A stretch of 64,000 nt of DNA from positions 113,465,477-113,529,476 of the forward strand of contig CM043949.1 in NCBI GenBank assembly GCA_014529385.2. The letters run 5' to 3'. A model generated the notes under the pieces. The model was not told the DNA's origin and did not search any database. It saw only the letters and a program-made list of their open reading frames with translations. The DNA comes from Adiantum capillus-veneris (Eukaryota > Streptophyta > Polypodiopsida > Polypodiales > Pteridaceae). This document shows positions 41,121 through 52,619 of this stretch, one piece after another; positions within the stretch are counted from its first letter, which is position 1, and each line of letters begins with the position of its first letter. The position numbers were made by a program, and so were the translations under genes.

Positions 41121-41432
41121 GGTAAATGCTGCACCTGATGTGAAAACTGCCCGAAAATAGGAGAAACGGAGCGGGAACAACCTGTGCTATATAGCACAAA
41201 CTGTAGAAGACTATAAGGCACCTGTTATGCAAAAAACGGCACTGACAGAAATTCTGCACAAAATGACGAAATAGCATGTGCAGTACTGCCTGTAGTGGAA
41301 ACGGAGGCCGAAATGAGCCCAAATCAAAATATTTGTCGACCTACGAACGCTCGCCAAAGCTCACTGAAATCGGAGAAAGTGAGCAGGCGTGTGCTGGAGC
41401 AGCTGGCGACTAACCCCGGGAGCACGTGACTT

Positions 41433-41444
41433 GCTCTGATACCA
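41433..41444 (-). other. Primer binding site of copia-2
   Basis: Minus strand TGGTATCAGAGC two bases inside the 5' LTR, as in copia-1. Confidence 0.92.
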
Positions 41445-41446
41445 AT

Positions 41447-41673
41447 TTTTGGAGTTAGGGTTGCAGAGAAACACACATAGTTTGGAGAAGACGAAGAAAG
41501 CGCAAGGCACACAATAGAGAGTGTATTACTTAGTGTGCAATGGAAAGATTGATAGCCCTAGAGTGATGGGCGTATATACAATGCACGGGGGAAAAAACCT
41601 CCTAAAGAGGGAAAAAATACCCCGGCGGTCCTAGTGTGTTCACACACATCACTACCACATGTATATGGTAACA
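41447..41673 (-). repeat. Copia-2 5' LTR
   Basis: 227 bp. The inner terminus reads TTTTGG instead of TGTTGG, a point change in the terminal dinucleotide. About eight differences from its partner LTR. Confidence 0.92.
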
Positions 41674-41886
41674 TGACATTTAGTAGCAGTAACTTGGTTG
41701 TGAAGCAGAGTTGAACTGGGGACATGCACTGGTTGCCAGTGGGAGCACTTGGTAGTAGCAAATGGGTGCTCAAGGCAATGGGTATACATGGGTTTGCTTA
41801 AGCCACTGAGTGTTGAGGCTGATAGCGAGAGGAAAAAGAGCTGATGGATTAGGTGGGAGCACCTCCAACCATGACTCGGTAGACTA

Positions 41887-42035
<149 letters not shown>

Positions 42036-42306
42036 CCCATTGGTAACCTGGTAGCCCTTCAAAGGTGACCCCAGAGTGTGGTACCAACCAAAACCTATTT
42101 TGCATTAACCAATAGAGGGTCACAAAAAACATGTCTATTGGCAATTCATGGTTTTGATAGCATGACGTAGCAAAATCAAGCTAGTAGAAATCTAGAATTT
42201 TGTCGTTGGTTGATGAGCACGGAGATATGGGTAGTTTGAATTTATTAGAAGTCGTGTGAAGGATGAGTCACTCGCAACTGTTTGGCTAAAAACACTCCAT
42301 GTGCTC

Positions 42307-42308
<2 letters not shown>

Positions 42309-42356
<48 letters not shown>
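42309..42356. repeat. (GA)24 microsatellite
   Basis: 48 bp of GA. A second shorter imperfect GA tract is at 42460-42492. Confidence 0.95.
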
Positions 42357-42358
<2 letters not shown>

Positions 42359-42572
42359 ATCCAACAAGTCCTCAACTCAAAAGAATCAAGAGAGGGGAAA
42401 ATGTATAAAAAGAGATAGTGGAGATCTACACAATGAATCTTGATCTCAAGATATAATATGAGAGAGAGAGAGAGAGAGATAGAGAGAGAGAGGGAGAAGG
42501 CATGGCTACCCATTGCTATCTTGCTAGAGTGATTCCAAGGACTATAGTTCCATTCTCCTCAAATGTGGGCAA

Positions 42573-43060
42573 TGCTACAAACAAAAGACATAGCGTCCCT
42601 GCAAAATACCTCAAATAGCATAATAGAGACAATAAAACACCACAAATATGCATACCTGACGAATCCTGTGAGCATATAATCAAATCGTACACGAACAGAG
42701 AGGAAAAGAGAGCGAGATAGAGCGAGAGAGCACTTGCAGGCGCACCTCCTAGAGCGGAGTGCTACGCCGGCACGGCGACAGAGAAGAGAGGAGAGATGAG
42801 AAGAGCAACGCAGACACTGAGTGCAATCTTCCCCGTACAAGAGTGACCATTTCCCTCTTGCACGTATTTAATTTATAGATTCTTGAATAGTCAAAGTGAG
42901 TACAAACTGGCCGGCCGGACATAAATGGCCAAAGCTCACAAAGAGCACTTGAATAATCAAATGTACATAAAATGTAACATCCTTCTGCATAATCCATTAT
43001 TTGTTGATGCTCTTGCCACCTGTCAGCTACAATAGATAATAAAATATCAATTCTATAACA
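42573..43060 (-). repeat. 3' LTR of the non-coding element
   Basis: 488 bp, plus-strand TGCTACAAAC to TTCTATAACA. It contains a 'ggccggccgg' patch near 42910. The minus-strand sequence just inside (AACGGAGAGGTG) is the likely polypurine tract. Confidence 0.9.
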
Positions 43061-43413
43061 CACCTCTCCGTTGGAAGCAACTGTCCTTAGTTGCGAAGAT
43101 AAAAATCTGCAAATAGTACTTGTCAAAAACAATGATTAGAAATCTGTAGTTTTTTTAAAAAAATCTATAAAGTTAGACAACATTGCTTATGCCTGCCGTC
43201 ATCCACATACTACCTATTATAGTGTATCATACCACTAGAATAAGCAATATATGTCATACCCTGATGAATCAGGATATCATTGGTCACACTTATCATTAAT
43301 CTCATAATGTCAAGTCTCATCACATAAACATTGCCGTAATAATCAGAAGATACCAATTCCAATTCCACAATATAAGTCCAAATCCAAATCACTTTCGATT
43401 TTGTGATCGGTGT

Positions 43414-43578
43414 TGCCTAAATCGGCGAATCTACACCCGACGTGCTGCCTAAATCGACGAATCTGCATTTGATATAAGTTCAAAAAGCGTGAATCTGTAG
43501 TTTGTTGTTGTGCTGCCTAAATCGGAGAATCTGCACTAGATGAGCATGGACACACTGCCTAAATCTGAGGATCTGTGT
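43414..43578 (+). repeat. Four imperfect copies of a 23-bp unit
   Basis: TGCCTAAATCGGNGAATCTGCAC-like units at 43414, 43446, 43514 and 43556, unevenly spaced, each differing by one to six bases. Confidence 0.85.
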
Positions 43579-46500
43579 GCTTGTGACCGATGGACTAGAC
43601 AAGGCATAAAGGAGAAAATAAAAATATTTACTATGTTGACATCGGAGTGCAGCATATCAAGGCACTTACAAATTGTTCTACACTATCCCAAAACACCGTG
43701 GCTCACATGAGTAGTTGCAGGGCTTATTGACAAATCATCTTTACAAAAAGTACTTGTAGTACAATTAGAAGCCATGATCGGAGCATTTGATGGAGTATTT
43801 AGTGAACAGATAATGTAGAGAATTGAAATTTAAAAATAGGAGTGATATATTTGAGATTCCATTTTATAAGTATTAGTGATGACATGAGAGATGTTGGGTT
43901 GCCTAATCTATAAAAGATTGTCGATAAAGCAATTATGAAAAGGGGAGTGAGGTTAATTTACATACCTTGAGAGTACGCTGCATCAAAATTATATGGCCAG
44001 TGTGTTTGTGGAGAGAGATATGATCGTAACTTGCATCTGAGGCGTGTCAAATAGATTTGTAGAAGCTAAGGAGAACTGTGACTATCAAACTTGCACCATA
44101 GTATAATTAACAATTCCAAAATATGTTAATTTTGTGTTAGTAATTTGAAATAAAATAAAAGACTATGTTGTCTGTTGAGAATTTGATTCAAGAGTAATGT
44201 ACGATCACATATTAAGAACATACAGTATTAGCACTTTGATTCAACAATCGCAAAATAAATTAAATGAAGCTGGAATACAAATTAAAAGTTAGCCATAGCC
44301 CTGCGAAAATGGAAATGTGAGAAAATGTTGCAGTCCTAACGAAATAGCACAGATAGACAAAAACCACGGACAAGGCAGGAAAAAAAATGTAGGTAAGGAG
44401 ATCTAATTGGATTTTATAGTGCAATGTGGGAGACAAAATTACATTGAGGACTGACAGATGTTTACGATGATTAACCATGAGACTGATTGGACAAACAACC
44501 CAAAAGTAATTTGATCTTGAACTGCCTTTGCCTAGAAGCCTTTACTTATGACAAATTATTTGCTAGGTAGAGCTAGAATTAGGGATGAGAATATATATTT
44601 TTGGTGCATCAAGAAAATGCCTTACAAAACCATCTACTTAAGCCTCTGGATATTAACTGGGAGGAGGTAGGATGGGAGTTGGTATCTTATACAAATTACC
44701 TAAACCTGACAAGACAATGCGTAGACAGCCGGTGAGCGCAGACCGCAGTAGTTGTAATCACATATTTTGACATAAATAATAAATCATTACATAATGAAAA
44801 TGATTGAAATCATAGGAGAAAGGGATCAATATTCTCCTCGGTAGGTTTAGCAATCATGGATGATGAGGGTTCTGTAATGACTGCTTTGATAAGCTTCATC
44901 ATTGCCATTAATGGAGAAAGAGGTATCCAGGAACTTGCTCCATGCATCATCAAAGCGCATGCCCCCCGACGCGCAGCAACACTACAGGAAAGGCAAGCTC
45001 CTCAATCTAATTGTGTGTGTGTGTGTGTTGACCATTGCAATGGAACTTGTCGTAAGAGTGGATGATCATTGCACTCGCTGTGGGCTGGTGTAATTGACTT
45101 GGGACGTACTTGATTCCATGAAATCAAAGCATACTTTTCAACACTACTGGTAGCTCAACACAATACATTGCTTCCCTATGTGTTATATGTTTTGTAGTCC
45201 ACCTTGCTTGATCCAGTAGCACTAGTTGCGACACACTTTGCATCCGTCATCGTGGACATCGCTATGAGAAAAGGGAAGGGGATCTCAACAAGAACAATAC
45301 CATGTCCCCATCGATTATTGGAGAAGTTTTTGTGGCAAATTTGGGAAATAAACCACAGCTGAGCTAGAGGGTGGTCCAAGCATCCTCTAGAAAGCAAGAT
45401 TTTCTTCTTTATTGCTAATGTATAGGTAGCAAAACAAGCACTACGAAGGATTAAACACAGCACGTGGATGGGAGTGCAATTTCACAATGGAAGGTCCTTG
45501 AACCTTGGAGGACCTTATTAGCAAGAGGCGACGCTGGTAGGATATGGGAAGGCACTTTTAGCCTACAATCATAATAGAGGTTCATTTGTTTTTCTTTAGA
45601 GTAATCTGTTAACACCCGAAGCGTGGAAAGTCGTCCAATTGGGTAGGCCCTCACCCATGCCATCATCAGTTGCTTGCCCTCACTCATCATGCTCCGTGGA
45701 AAGATTCTTCTTAAGCTTCCGATTCGGCCCGTGAATATAGCATTCACGCTTTGCTTGGCTGACGCAGTGCCAAAGTTGTACGAGCACACACAGAGAGAGT
45801 TGGTGGCTTCTTGGCCGTTGGAGACAGTGTGATTCTATTTCTGTGTGTCATTGGGAAAAGACCAGCCCCCGACGGGTGGCGCACTTGCATGCTGAAGGAA
45901 AGACAACTGGGAGAGGGTGGTTGATGACGAGAAAGAGGAACAGTCAAACTGCAGTCAGTATGAGAGAGAGAGAGACAGAGAGAGCGAGAGAGAGAGAAAG
46001 TGAGAGATAGATGTTGGTGATGCTTTGCGGCTCTCAAAGTGGATGGCACCAACGGTTAAGAAGAGTGGCCGTTGGGGTGAGCAAGGCAGTGTTTAGCGTC
46101 GGCCATTGTTTGGCAATGTGGACCGTAGTGTGGCTAAGGTTGGCGATCAAAAATCTGGGGTGGAAGTACTGCATGGATGGGAGTTCATCTCAAGTTTGTA
46201 TGCGCACATGAGTGGTGCAGGCCAGACGCCAATTGCCGAGTCATGCTCCTGGTTGGGCTGCGATTGTAGGAATTTATTTTTTTTTCGAACTTGCAAACTG
46301 ACGGCGAGCATCACGACGAGCATGCTACTATCATTTGCTGGTGCGTCAAGCCTGTGATGCTTCTAGTTGGTTGGTGGTTTTCCGTTCCACCTCTTTCAGG
46401 TTGAAGGTTTGATTGGGGTTGCTTTGTTGGCAGGAGCCATTGCTCTATTGTTGTTGAAGCTTGGAGTATTATCTCACGGCCATGCCACCTCCTACTGGCC

Positions 46501-47082
46501 TAATTATGTCTGCCTTGCTACTCGTGATGGTATCCCTCTGCTCGTCACAATATGACGATGGATCTCCTAGTATATTCAAGCTCATATATTAAAATTACCC
46601 TTGTTAATTATAAATTTATGAGCACTTGAGGTTGGTTCCCCTACACAATGAAAAATGGAAAAACACCATTTTTTGCATTTCTATCTTCCTCTACAGCCAT
46701 AAAACTACATAATTGGATTGGGATCACTTCTATAATTTCAAAAATTATGTTCTGATTCTACTTTTTTTCCTCTTCTTCTTGAGTTGTTAAACCACATTAA
46801 GGCTTCTTCTTTTATTGTTCAATGAGAATGGTCTTTCTCAATGAACACAACATAGAGATCTGCTAAGCTTTCTTCAACACAAAAGGCAGGGCGTTGTTTA
46901 CTGTACATACTATGGATCTATTTAACTTTTCTTGTTAATTAATGAAGGATTAACGCTAGATTGCATGAAAAACGATAATATAAAACAAGGACATAAAATT
47001 ATAAATTTTAAAAACTAGAAGAAAACAAGAGCACTTAGCTTTTGGTTATCCGAATCTGCAAAATCACTGGAGCGTAGCCTCA

Positions 47083-47094
47083 GCTCTGATACCA
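47083..47094 (-). other. Primer binding site of the non-coding element
   Basis: Minus strand TGGTATCAGAGC, one base from the 5' LTR end; initiator-Met tRNA type, so the element probably uses copia machinery. Confidence 0.92.
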
Positions 47095-47095
47095 C

Positions 47096-47578
47096 TGCTA
47101 CAAACGGAAGACCTACGTAGCGTCCCTGCAAAATACCTCGAATAGCATGATAGAGACAATAAAACACCACAAATATGCATACCTAACAAATCCTGTGAGC
47201 ATATAATCAAATCGTACACGAACAGAGAGGAAAAGAGAGCGAGAGAGCACGTGCAGGCGCACCTCCTAGAGCGGAGTGCTACGCCGGCTTGGCGACAGAG
47301 AAGAGAGGAGAGATGAGAAGAGCAATGCAGACGTTGGGTGCAATCTCCCCCCGTGCAAGAGTGACCATTTCCCTCTTGCACGTATTTAATTTATAGATTC
47401 TTGAATGGTCAAAGTGAGTACAAACTGGCCGGCCGGACATAATTGGCCAAAGCTCACAAAGAGCACTTGAATAATCAAATATACATAAAATGTAACATCC
47501 TTCTATATAATCCATTATCTGCTAATGCTCTTGCCACCTGTCAGCTGCAATAGATAATAAAATATCAATTCTATAACA
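47096..47578 (-). repeat. 5' LTR of the non-coding element
   Basis: 483 bp, plus-strand TGCTACAAAC to TTCTATAACA, highly similar to 42573-43060 with a few substitutions and small indels. Confidence 0.9.
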
Positions 47579-47614
47579 GGCAAGTACACACACACCTACC
47601 TATATATGACTTCA

Positions 47615-47714
<100 letters not shown>

Positions 47715-47735
47715 CCAATTGCCATTATTTTCTTG

Positions 47736-47764
47736 GTCGCAGCAACGCGCGGGTCACATACTAG
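47736..47764 (+). other. Helitron 3' terminus
   Basis: cgcagcaacgcgcgggtc, then acata and CTAG, followed by T at 47765. Helitrons end in CTRR after a short GC-rich hairpin and insert between A and T. The CGC/GCG stem here is short and its left arm looks mutated (ggtcgc). Confidence 0.65.
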
Positions 47765-47866
47765 TAAACTATAAAAACTTCTCATTTAAAGGGAGGTTTT
47801 TATAGCAGCATACTTTCCCATGATTTATGGTGAAGCAATTGTATGAAGTGGTTTTCCTTATTTCAT

Positions 47867-47879
47867 TTTTTTTTTTTTG
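47867..47879 (-). other. Poly-A tail of the LINE
   Basis: T12-13 on the plus strand at the 3' side of the minus-strand LINE, about 100 bp from the Helitron end. Confidence 0.6.
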
Positions 47880-48290
47880 CCATACTCACAATTGTGAGTC
47901 AAGAGAATTTATATTAACTTGAAAAGAACACAATTGTCCTCAAGCATTGCATGTGCCTTGACCGGGCTAGGGTTCCAACAGAGGTTTGTACACAAACAAA
48001 GAGAATACCAAACTAGAGGTGATAAACCTACCCTCTTGAGTGTTCTAAGCAGTTGAATGCATGAATCCGTTCTTCATCCTTGTCAGTTGATCGTCTTCTT
48101 TCTCCTACACAATCCATGGATGAGCTTAGTGCTCAGATGCACAATATCATCAAAATGAGCTACAACTAGCTTGGTCTCAAATACTCAAAGGTTCCTAGAC
48201 TTCTAGACCTAGTTCATGTAGCAAAACCTAGTAATTTGGGTGCACACCAAACTGTCTTGGCTTTGGAATCCATGCCCTCCCAAGATCAGG
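47880..48290 (-). other. LINE 3' untranslated part
   Basis: No ORF. It lies between the zf-RVT-like remnant and the poly-A tail. Confidence 0.45.
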
Positions 48291-49502
48291 TCATCGGTAG
48301 ACAATTTGATTTTCCAAGTCCTCCATACCTATTCGCAAACCTAGTGGCCCTTGCAAAGTAGGGCACTTTTTGAAGGGATAAATGGGGTCTTCAAAGGTTG
48401 ACCTATAGCTAGAGAAAGTGTCAGATATGATCCCTCTAGCGTGCACCTTAATCCTAGTAGGCAAGGCTCCACAAAGAAACTTCGAGATGAATACCTTCAT
48501 GTATTTAGGCCATTTACTCTCCCAAAAAAGGGCATTGATACTCTTTTACCAACGGTCTTCTAACGAGTTTTTCTTCTAGATTTTGGTGAGTGGGGAAAAC
48601 CAATCCTCTTCATATACCAACACATTAGGGTAAAGGGGTCAATATAAGGACACTTAAAACATGGGGGCCAATAGAGGGACATTCAATGTGAATGATCTGG
48701 AGTAAATGATAGGATTGACAGTTTTCAATGAAATTGATACTAAAAGATAGATCATAACAAGGTGCTGCCATGCCAATCATAAATTTAATATATTTTGGTA
48801 ATATTTTTCATTCAATTTTAAGATGGCCTTGTCTTGGACCTTGGTTCTTTATTGGCCCCTTTACCCTATAGGTACTCTAGGTCTTGGGAAGCGAGAACAC
48901 TTTGTCTTTCGGCCAATGCCAGGCTCTTCCAATCTATTTCTAATCCACACACACGTGGAGATGAGGGTGTCAGCACTTCCAAGAGTGTACTGATCAGAAG
49001 ACTTTCATATGTACCCAAATTATGTTGCAAGACTACGAGCTCCACATCCTTCCAACAAAAGCTTATGTCATCCCAAAGATGAGAAATTTTAGAAATTCCT
49101 TTGATACTTACCAGACGTGCAATTTCCCTCCAAAAAGGGTCCAAGGAACACCTTCCAAGTTTGGAGAGCCACGAGGACCAGTTGAGAGAGGAATCCCTGA
49201 AGTATTTGCAATTCTTCTTGCATTCTAGGGTTGAAGCTACTTTGTTAGACTTTCGTGCTAGTTCCCCTGTGTAGCCACCAAGCTTCAGGAATTTCCCAAA
49301 AGGTACCAAAATCTTGTCTTGAAATGTGGCCTTCCTTCATGTGCCCCCCTTTGAGGCAAGCTCTGCATTGTTTATCACATTTGAAGCCATGATAGCCCCT
49401 TCCTATTTTTGGTCCGTCAGAGAGAACACTTTTGGCAAACAAAGCTTCTGCATGCGCCAGGGGGACAATAATCCCAATTTTGCCTTGATTATTGGGTCTC
49501 AC
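48291..49502 (-). pseudogene. LINE RT C-terminal and zinc-finger-like region
   Basis: Open pieces 49502-49245, 49309-48866 (147 aa: SLDPFWREIARLV, FCWKDVELVV, VCGLEIDWKSLALAERQSV) and 48500-48291 (KVFISKFLCGALPTRIKVHARGI). The last has the FL-W/C-GALPT-R-RLHxRGI pattern typical of the end of plant LINE ORF2. Confidence 0.65.
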
Positions 49503-49660
49503 TACCCATTCCCATATCCCCTATTAGCAAGGAGTTGTGTCTTTAGTGTTTCTTTTCCACAAGAACCATTTGATAGGTTTACAAAATTATTTCCAATTGG
49601 ATTTTCTCAGTCTTAGCAACGGAAATACAAATGAAATGTACAAGATCACGAAAGCATTAA

Positions 49661-50456
49661 TCACAGTGACTCTACCACGGAAGGGGAGGAGCACAAACTT
49701 CTATCTCCTCATTTTATTATTTATTTTGGTGAAGAACCAGTCAAATCTTTGCTTATCCATAATCCCCAACCCAAGTGGAGCACCTACGTGCCTAAACATA
49801 GTTCCCTTGCCTATAATTTCTCTTGACCATTCTGGAGGGTCAAACGAGTCGTTTTTGAGAGAGAAATCAATCTTGATTTCTCAATACTTCACATTGAGCC
49901 GAAAACAGAAGAAAAAAGTTGAACAATGTTGAGGCTCTTCTTAGCATTTTTTACTTGGCTTTAAGAGCAAAGAGTCGTTTGCAAATACCTTTGCAAGCAA
50001 TTTTTTTCCTCCAGAAAGTGAGAGACTTGAATTTCCCCTTTTGTCACACTATCCTTGATCACAGTGCCTCTACCACAGAAGGGGAGGAGCACAAACTTCT
50101 ATCTCCTCATTTTATTATTTATTTTGGTGAAGAACCACTCAAATCTTTGCTTATCCATAATCCCCAACCCAAGTGGAGCGCCTACGTGCCTAAACATAGT
50201 TCCCTTGCCTATAACTTCTCTTGACCATTCTGGAGGGTCAAACGAGTCGTTTCTGAGAGAGAAATCAATCTTGATTTCTCAATACTTCACATTGAGCCGA
50301 AAACAGAAGAAAAAAGTTGAACAATCTTGAGGCTCTTCTTAGCATTTTTGACTTGGCTTTAAGAGAAAAGATTCGTTTGCAAATACCTTTGCAAGCAATT
50401 GTTTTCCTCCAGAAAGTGAGAGACTTGAATTTCCCCTTTTGTCACACTATCCTTGA
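49661..50456 (-). repeat. 398-bp tandem duplication inside LINE RT
   Basis: Copies 49661-50058 and 50059-50456, directly abutting, about 97% alike by eye with roughly ten differences. Each contains the RT catalytic segment: FANDSLLLKA on the minus strand in the left copy and FANESFLLKA in the right copy, where FADD is usual. Confidence 0.92.
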
Positions 50457-51120
50457 GTGAGGTCATCGTAAGGGTGAGAGAAAATTGAAAAAAGTAGTAG
50501 GGAAAGGGGGCATCCTTGCTTGATCAAATGCTTGATCAAATCTTGTTGTTGAAGAGAAGCTTAGATTTACTTCCTTCCCCGAGCGTGCAAACTATCGCAC
50601 ACATTTTGGGTCCAAAGCCCAAAGCCTTCATGACAACCTCAATGTAAGACCATGAGATTCTATCATAAGACTTATCTAGGTCAAGCAAGAGGAGAATATA
50701 TTTTTGCTTAGTAAAAGAAGCGTACTCAATGCCAACCATGGCAGCCAAGATGTTGTCATATATTGACCGTCCTTTGATGAATCCATGTTGGTGGGGTGTT
50801 ATAATTTTGTTCAAGGTTGGAGACAGTCTTAATCAATCACTCTAGCAATGATCTTGTACACAATTGTCATCATAGATAGGCCGTTAGTGCTTTCGCATTG
50901 AGCAACAAACCAATTTGGGAATAGGTTTGATTAGCCCTCTTTTAAGTCTAGTATTCAATTGCCCCTCCAATAGCGCTATGTTAGGTAGCTGCACTTTCAA
51001 GAATTTAAGATCCTTCCAAATCCTTTGAAGAATTTGACAATTAGTCCATCCCACCCACATGAATTTTCCTTTCTAATTGCTTGCAAGACAGTCCAACATT
51101 CATCAATAGAGATTGGCCTC
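50457..51120 (-). pseudogene. LINE reverse transcriptase core
   Basis: HGFIKGRSIYDNILAAMVG (50780-50725) and LLDLDKSYDRISWSYIEVV (50695-50640) are RT motifs shared by L1-type LINEs, the second with the first catalytic Asp. QGCPLS follows at about 50515. The FADD-type motif lies in the duplicated segment. Confidence 0.85.
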
Positions 51121-52500
51121 TCGAATGCTTTTTCTTTAGTAGGCAGTATATCGCATCACCGTACCAAGCAGATGGGCGCTCGTCTCCTTGAACATGTGAG
51201 CACAGACTTTTGGATGACCAGTAATTTTATTGAGATGGTCAAGCATGAGCTTGGCAAAATAATTCTGGTATCTTACTATGTTCCCTCTCTTCTTAGTGAT
51301 TGTTGTAAATTGTTATAGAGTCCCTTCTTCTTTTGACTTTGAGAGCTCTAAAGAAATGAGCTTGGTTGGTGGTTTTGGGTTTGAGGGCAAGCTCTCAAGT
51401 CAGCAGTCGGGTCTTATTGATCACCTCAGCATGCAAATCAGCAAGATGCACTTTGGCCCCAACCCATATTTTTTGCTCTTCCTCAAGGGCCCTTACTTCT
51501 TTCTTTCTTTTGGATAGCTGATCTACTTATTCTTTCAACTCTCTCTTTGTCACCTCTCAACCCTTTTTCACTTTGGGTCCTTCTTGTTTAATTGCTGATT
51601 GGATTCTACACACCAAGGAGGTCAAGGCTTGAGGGTTTGCTACTTCCACATCCTGCCTTAGCTTGCAAAGAGACGTCTTAGATAAGGATATGAAAAGAGG
51701 GTCCTTAAAAAGATTATCCCTATGATTAATTTCTTCTTCTTCCCCTCCGAGGAGCAAGCGTCATTACTAGCCCCGGCTATGTGAAGCTTCCGGGGAAAGT
51801 GATCCAGCATACTCTTGGGAGTATCGACACATAGCATCACAGAGGGGGAAGCCAATCCTTTTGATGGGATATGTAGCACTTTTCCAAACAAGATGCCATG
51901 TTGGTGTATCAGAGGCTTGTGTATGTCAAGCCAAGAGAGCTACTTCACAGACATGTAGTTCAGAAATCAAGCAGCACCCATTTCTTGCAGAGTGCTTGCT
52001 ATTTGGATTTTTCAAAATCAACCAATAGACTAGCCGATACGGTCTTGTCCTTCTAAGTTGAAACCATGTTGAAATCTCCCATGATGCACTAGTCTCCTTT
52101 GAAAGGCTTCTCCTTGAGATCCACCCAGAGTTTGGCTCTCCTGCTAGCATCACATGGAGCATAGATGTTGATAATGGTGAAGGCCTGGTTTGCCCACCTG
52201 AACCTTACCCCAAGGACTCTCCTTGAGACGTGATTAAACACAATCTGTGGCTCCAAATCCCTATAAAGTTATGGACAACACCCCACTAAACCCCAGATCA
52301 TCATCGTCATAGTACACTAGCTTATTCCCTATTGCTTTCTTCCTACAACAAGAAGTGTCAAGATAGTGCTCCTGAATTAGCCAACAATTTGTAGCTGCTT
52401 TTTTTACCTCCTTCTAGAAGAGAGTGCTTTTCTTTGCACACTTTACGTCCTTCATATTCTAGGATAGAATATGTAAGTTGTCCATTATGGGGAGAATGGG
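51121..52500 (-). pseudogene. LINE endonuclease and linker
   Basis: The minus strand at 52092-52063 reads CIMGDFNMV, the AP-endonuclease GDFN motif. Upstream FTIINIYAPCDASRRA (about 52180-52135) and WLIQEHYLD (about 52390) also fit. Stops are frequent. Confidence 0.75.
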
Positions 52501-52619
52501 ACAAACTCCTCCATGTCTGGATTACCATACCTCACCGCCTCTCTTTTGCTATCCTCCTCCACCATGGTTAGTTGAGAAGTGGACATCTCTGAGGTAACAA
52601 AGCCCTTTGGATTCCTATC

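Larger units (their letters stand above)
36975..41673 (-). mobile_element. Copia-2: Ty1/copia element, same family as copia-1
   Basis: 4699 bp with two 227-bp LTRs (36975-37201 and 41447-41673) and the perfect TSD TGACA (36970-36974 and 41674-41678). The primer site TGGTATCAGAGC is at 41433-41444. RT and gag are nearly identical to copia-1. It has two large internal changes: the knuckle and gag end are deleted at about 40515, and the first half of integrase is replaced by a piece of S2 LTR (39601-39918). Confidence 0.95.
43061..47095 (-). other. Interior of the non-coding LTR element
   Basis: Four kilobases without retroelement domains. It holds four copies of a 23-bp unit (43414-43578), and an imperfect GA tract at 45960-46004. 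Several open stretches exist whose products I do not recognise: minus 45789-45451 (112 aa), minus 46052-45744 (102 aa, partly microsatellite), plus 46106-46357 and plus 46367-46555. The last encodes a hydrophobic VEGLIGVALLAGAIALLLL segment preceded by 'cacctctttcag', which looks like an intron acceptor, so a captured host exon is possible. Confidence 0.5.
42573..47578 (-). mobile_element. Non-coding LTR retroelement (LARD-like)
   Basis: 5006 bp with LTRs 42573-43060 and 47096-47578, a perfect TSD GGCAA (42568-42572 and 47579-47583), primer site TGGTATCAGAGC at 47083-47094 and a purine-rich tract beside the 3' LTR. The 4.0-kb interior shows no gag, protease, RT, RNase H or integrase. It fits a large non-autonomous LTR element that depends on copia proteins from elsewhere. 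It lies inside the Helitron-like segment. Confidence 0.9.

Noticed and set aside
43414-43578. CRISPR-like array
   Set aside because: Units are imperfect and unevenly spaced, there is no cas gene, and the DNA is plant nuclear.
45451-45789. 112-aa minus-strand frame in the non-coding LTR element as a host gene
   Set aside because: No recognised family, no partner exons and no conserved context; kept only as a possible captured piece.
46367-46555. Tail-anchor-like hydrophobic segment as a FIS1-type gene
   Set aside because: The likeness is limited to a hydrophobic stretch after a Gly-containing lead; nothing else of such a protein is present.
49537-50330. Plus-strand frames (131, 101 and 91 aa) in the duplicated LINE segment
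   Set aside because: They are antisense to LINE RT, and the near-identical pair merely reflects the tandem duplication.
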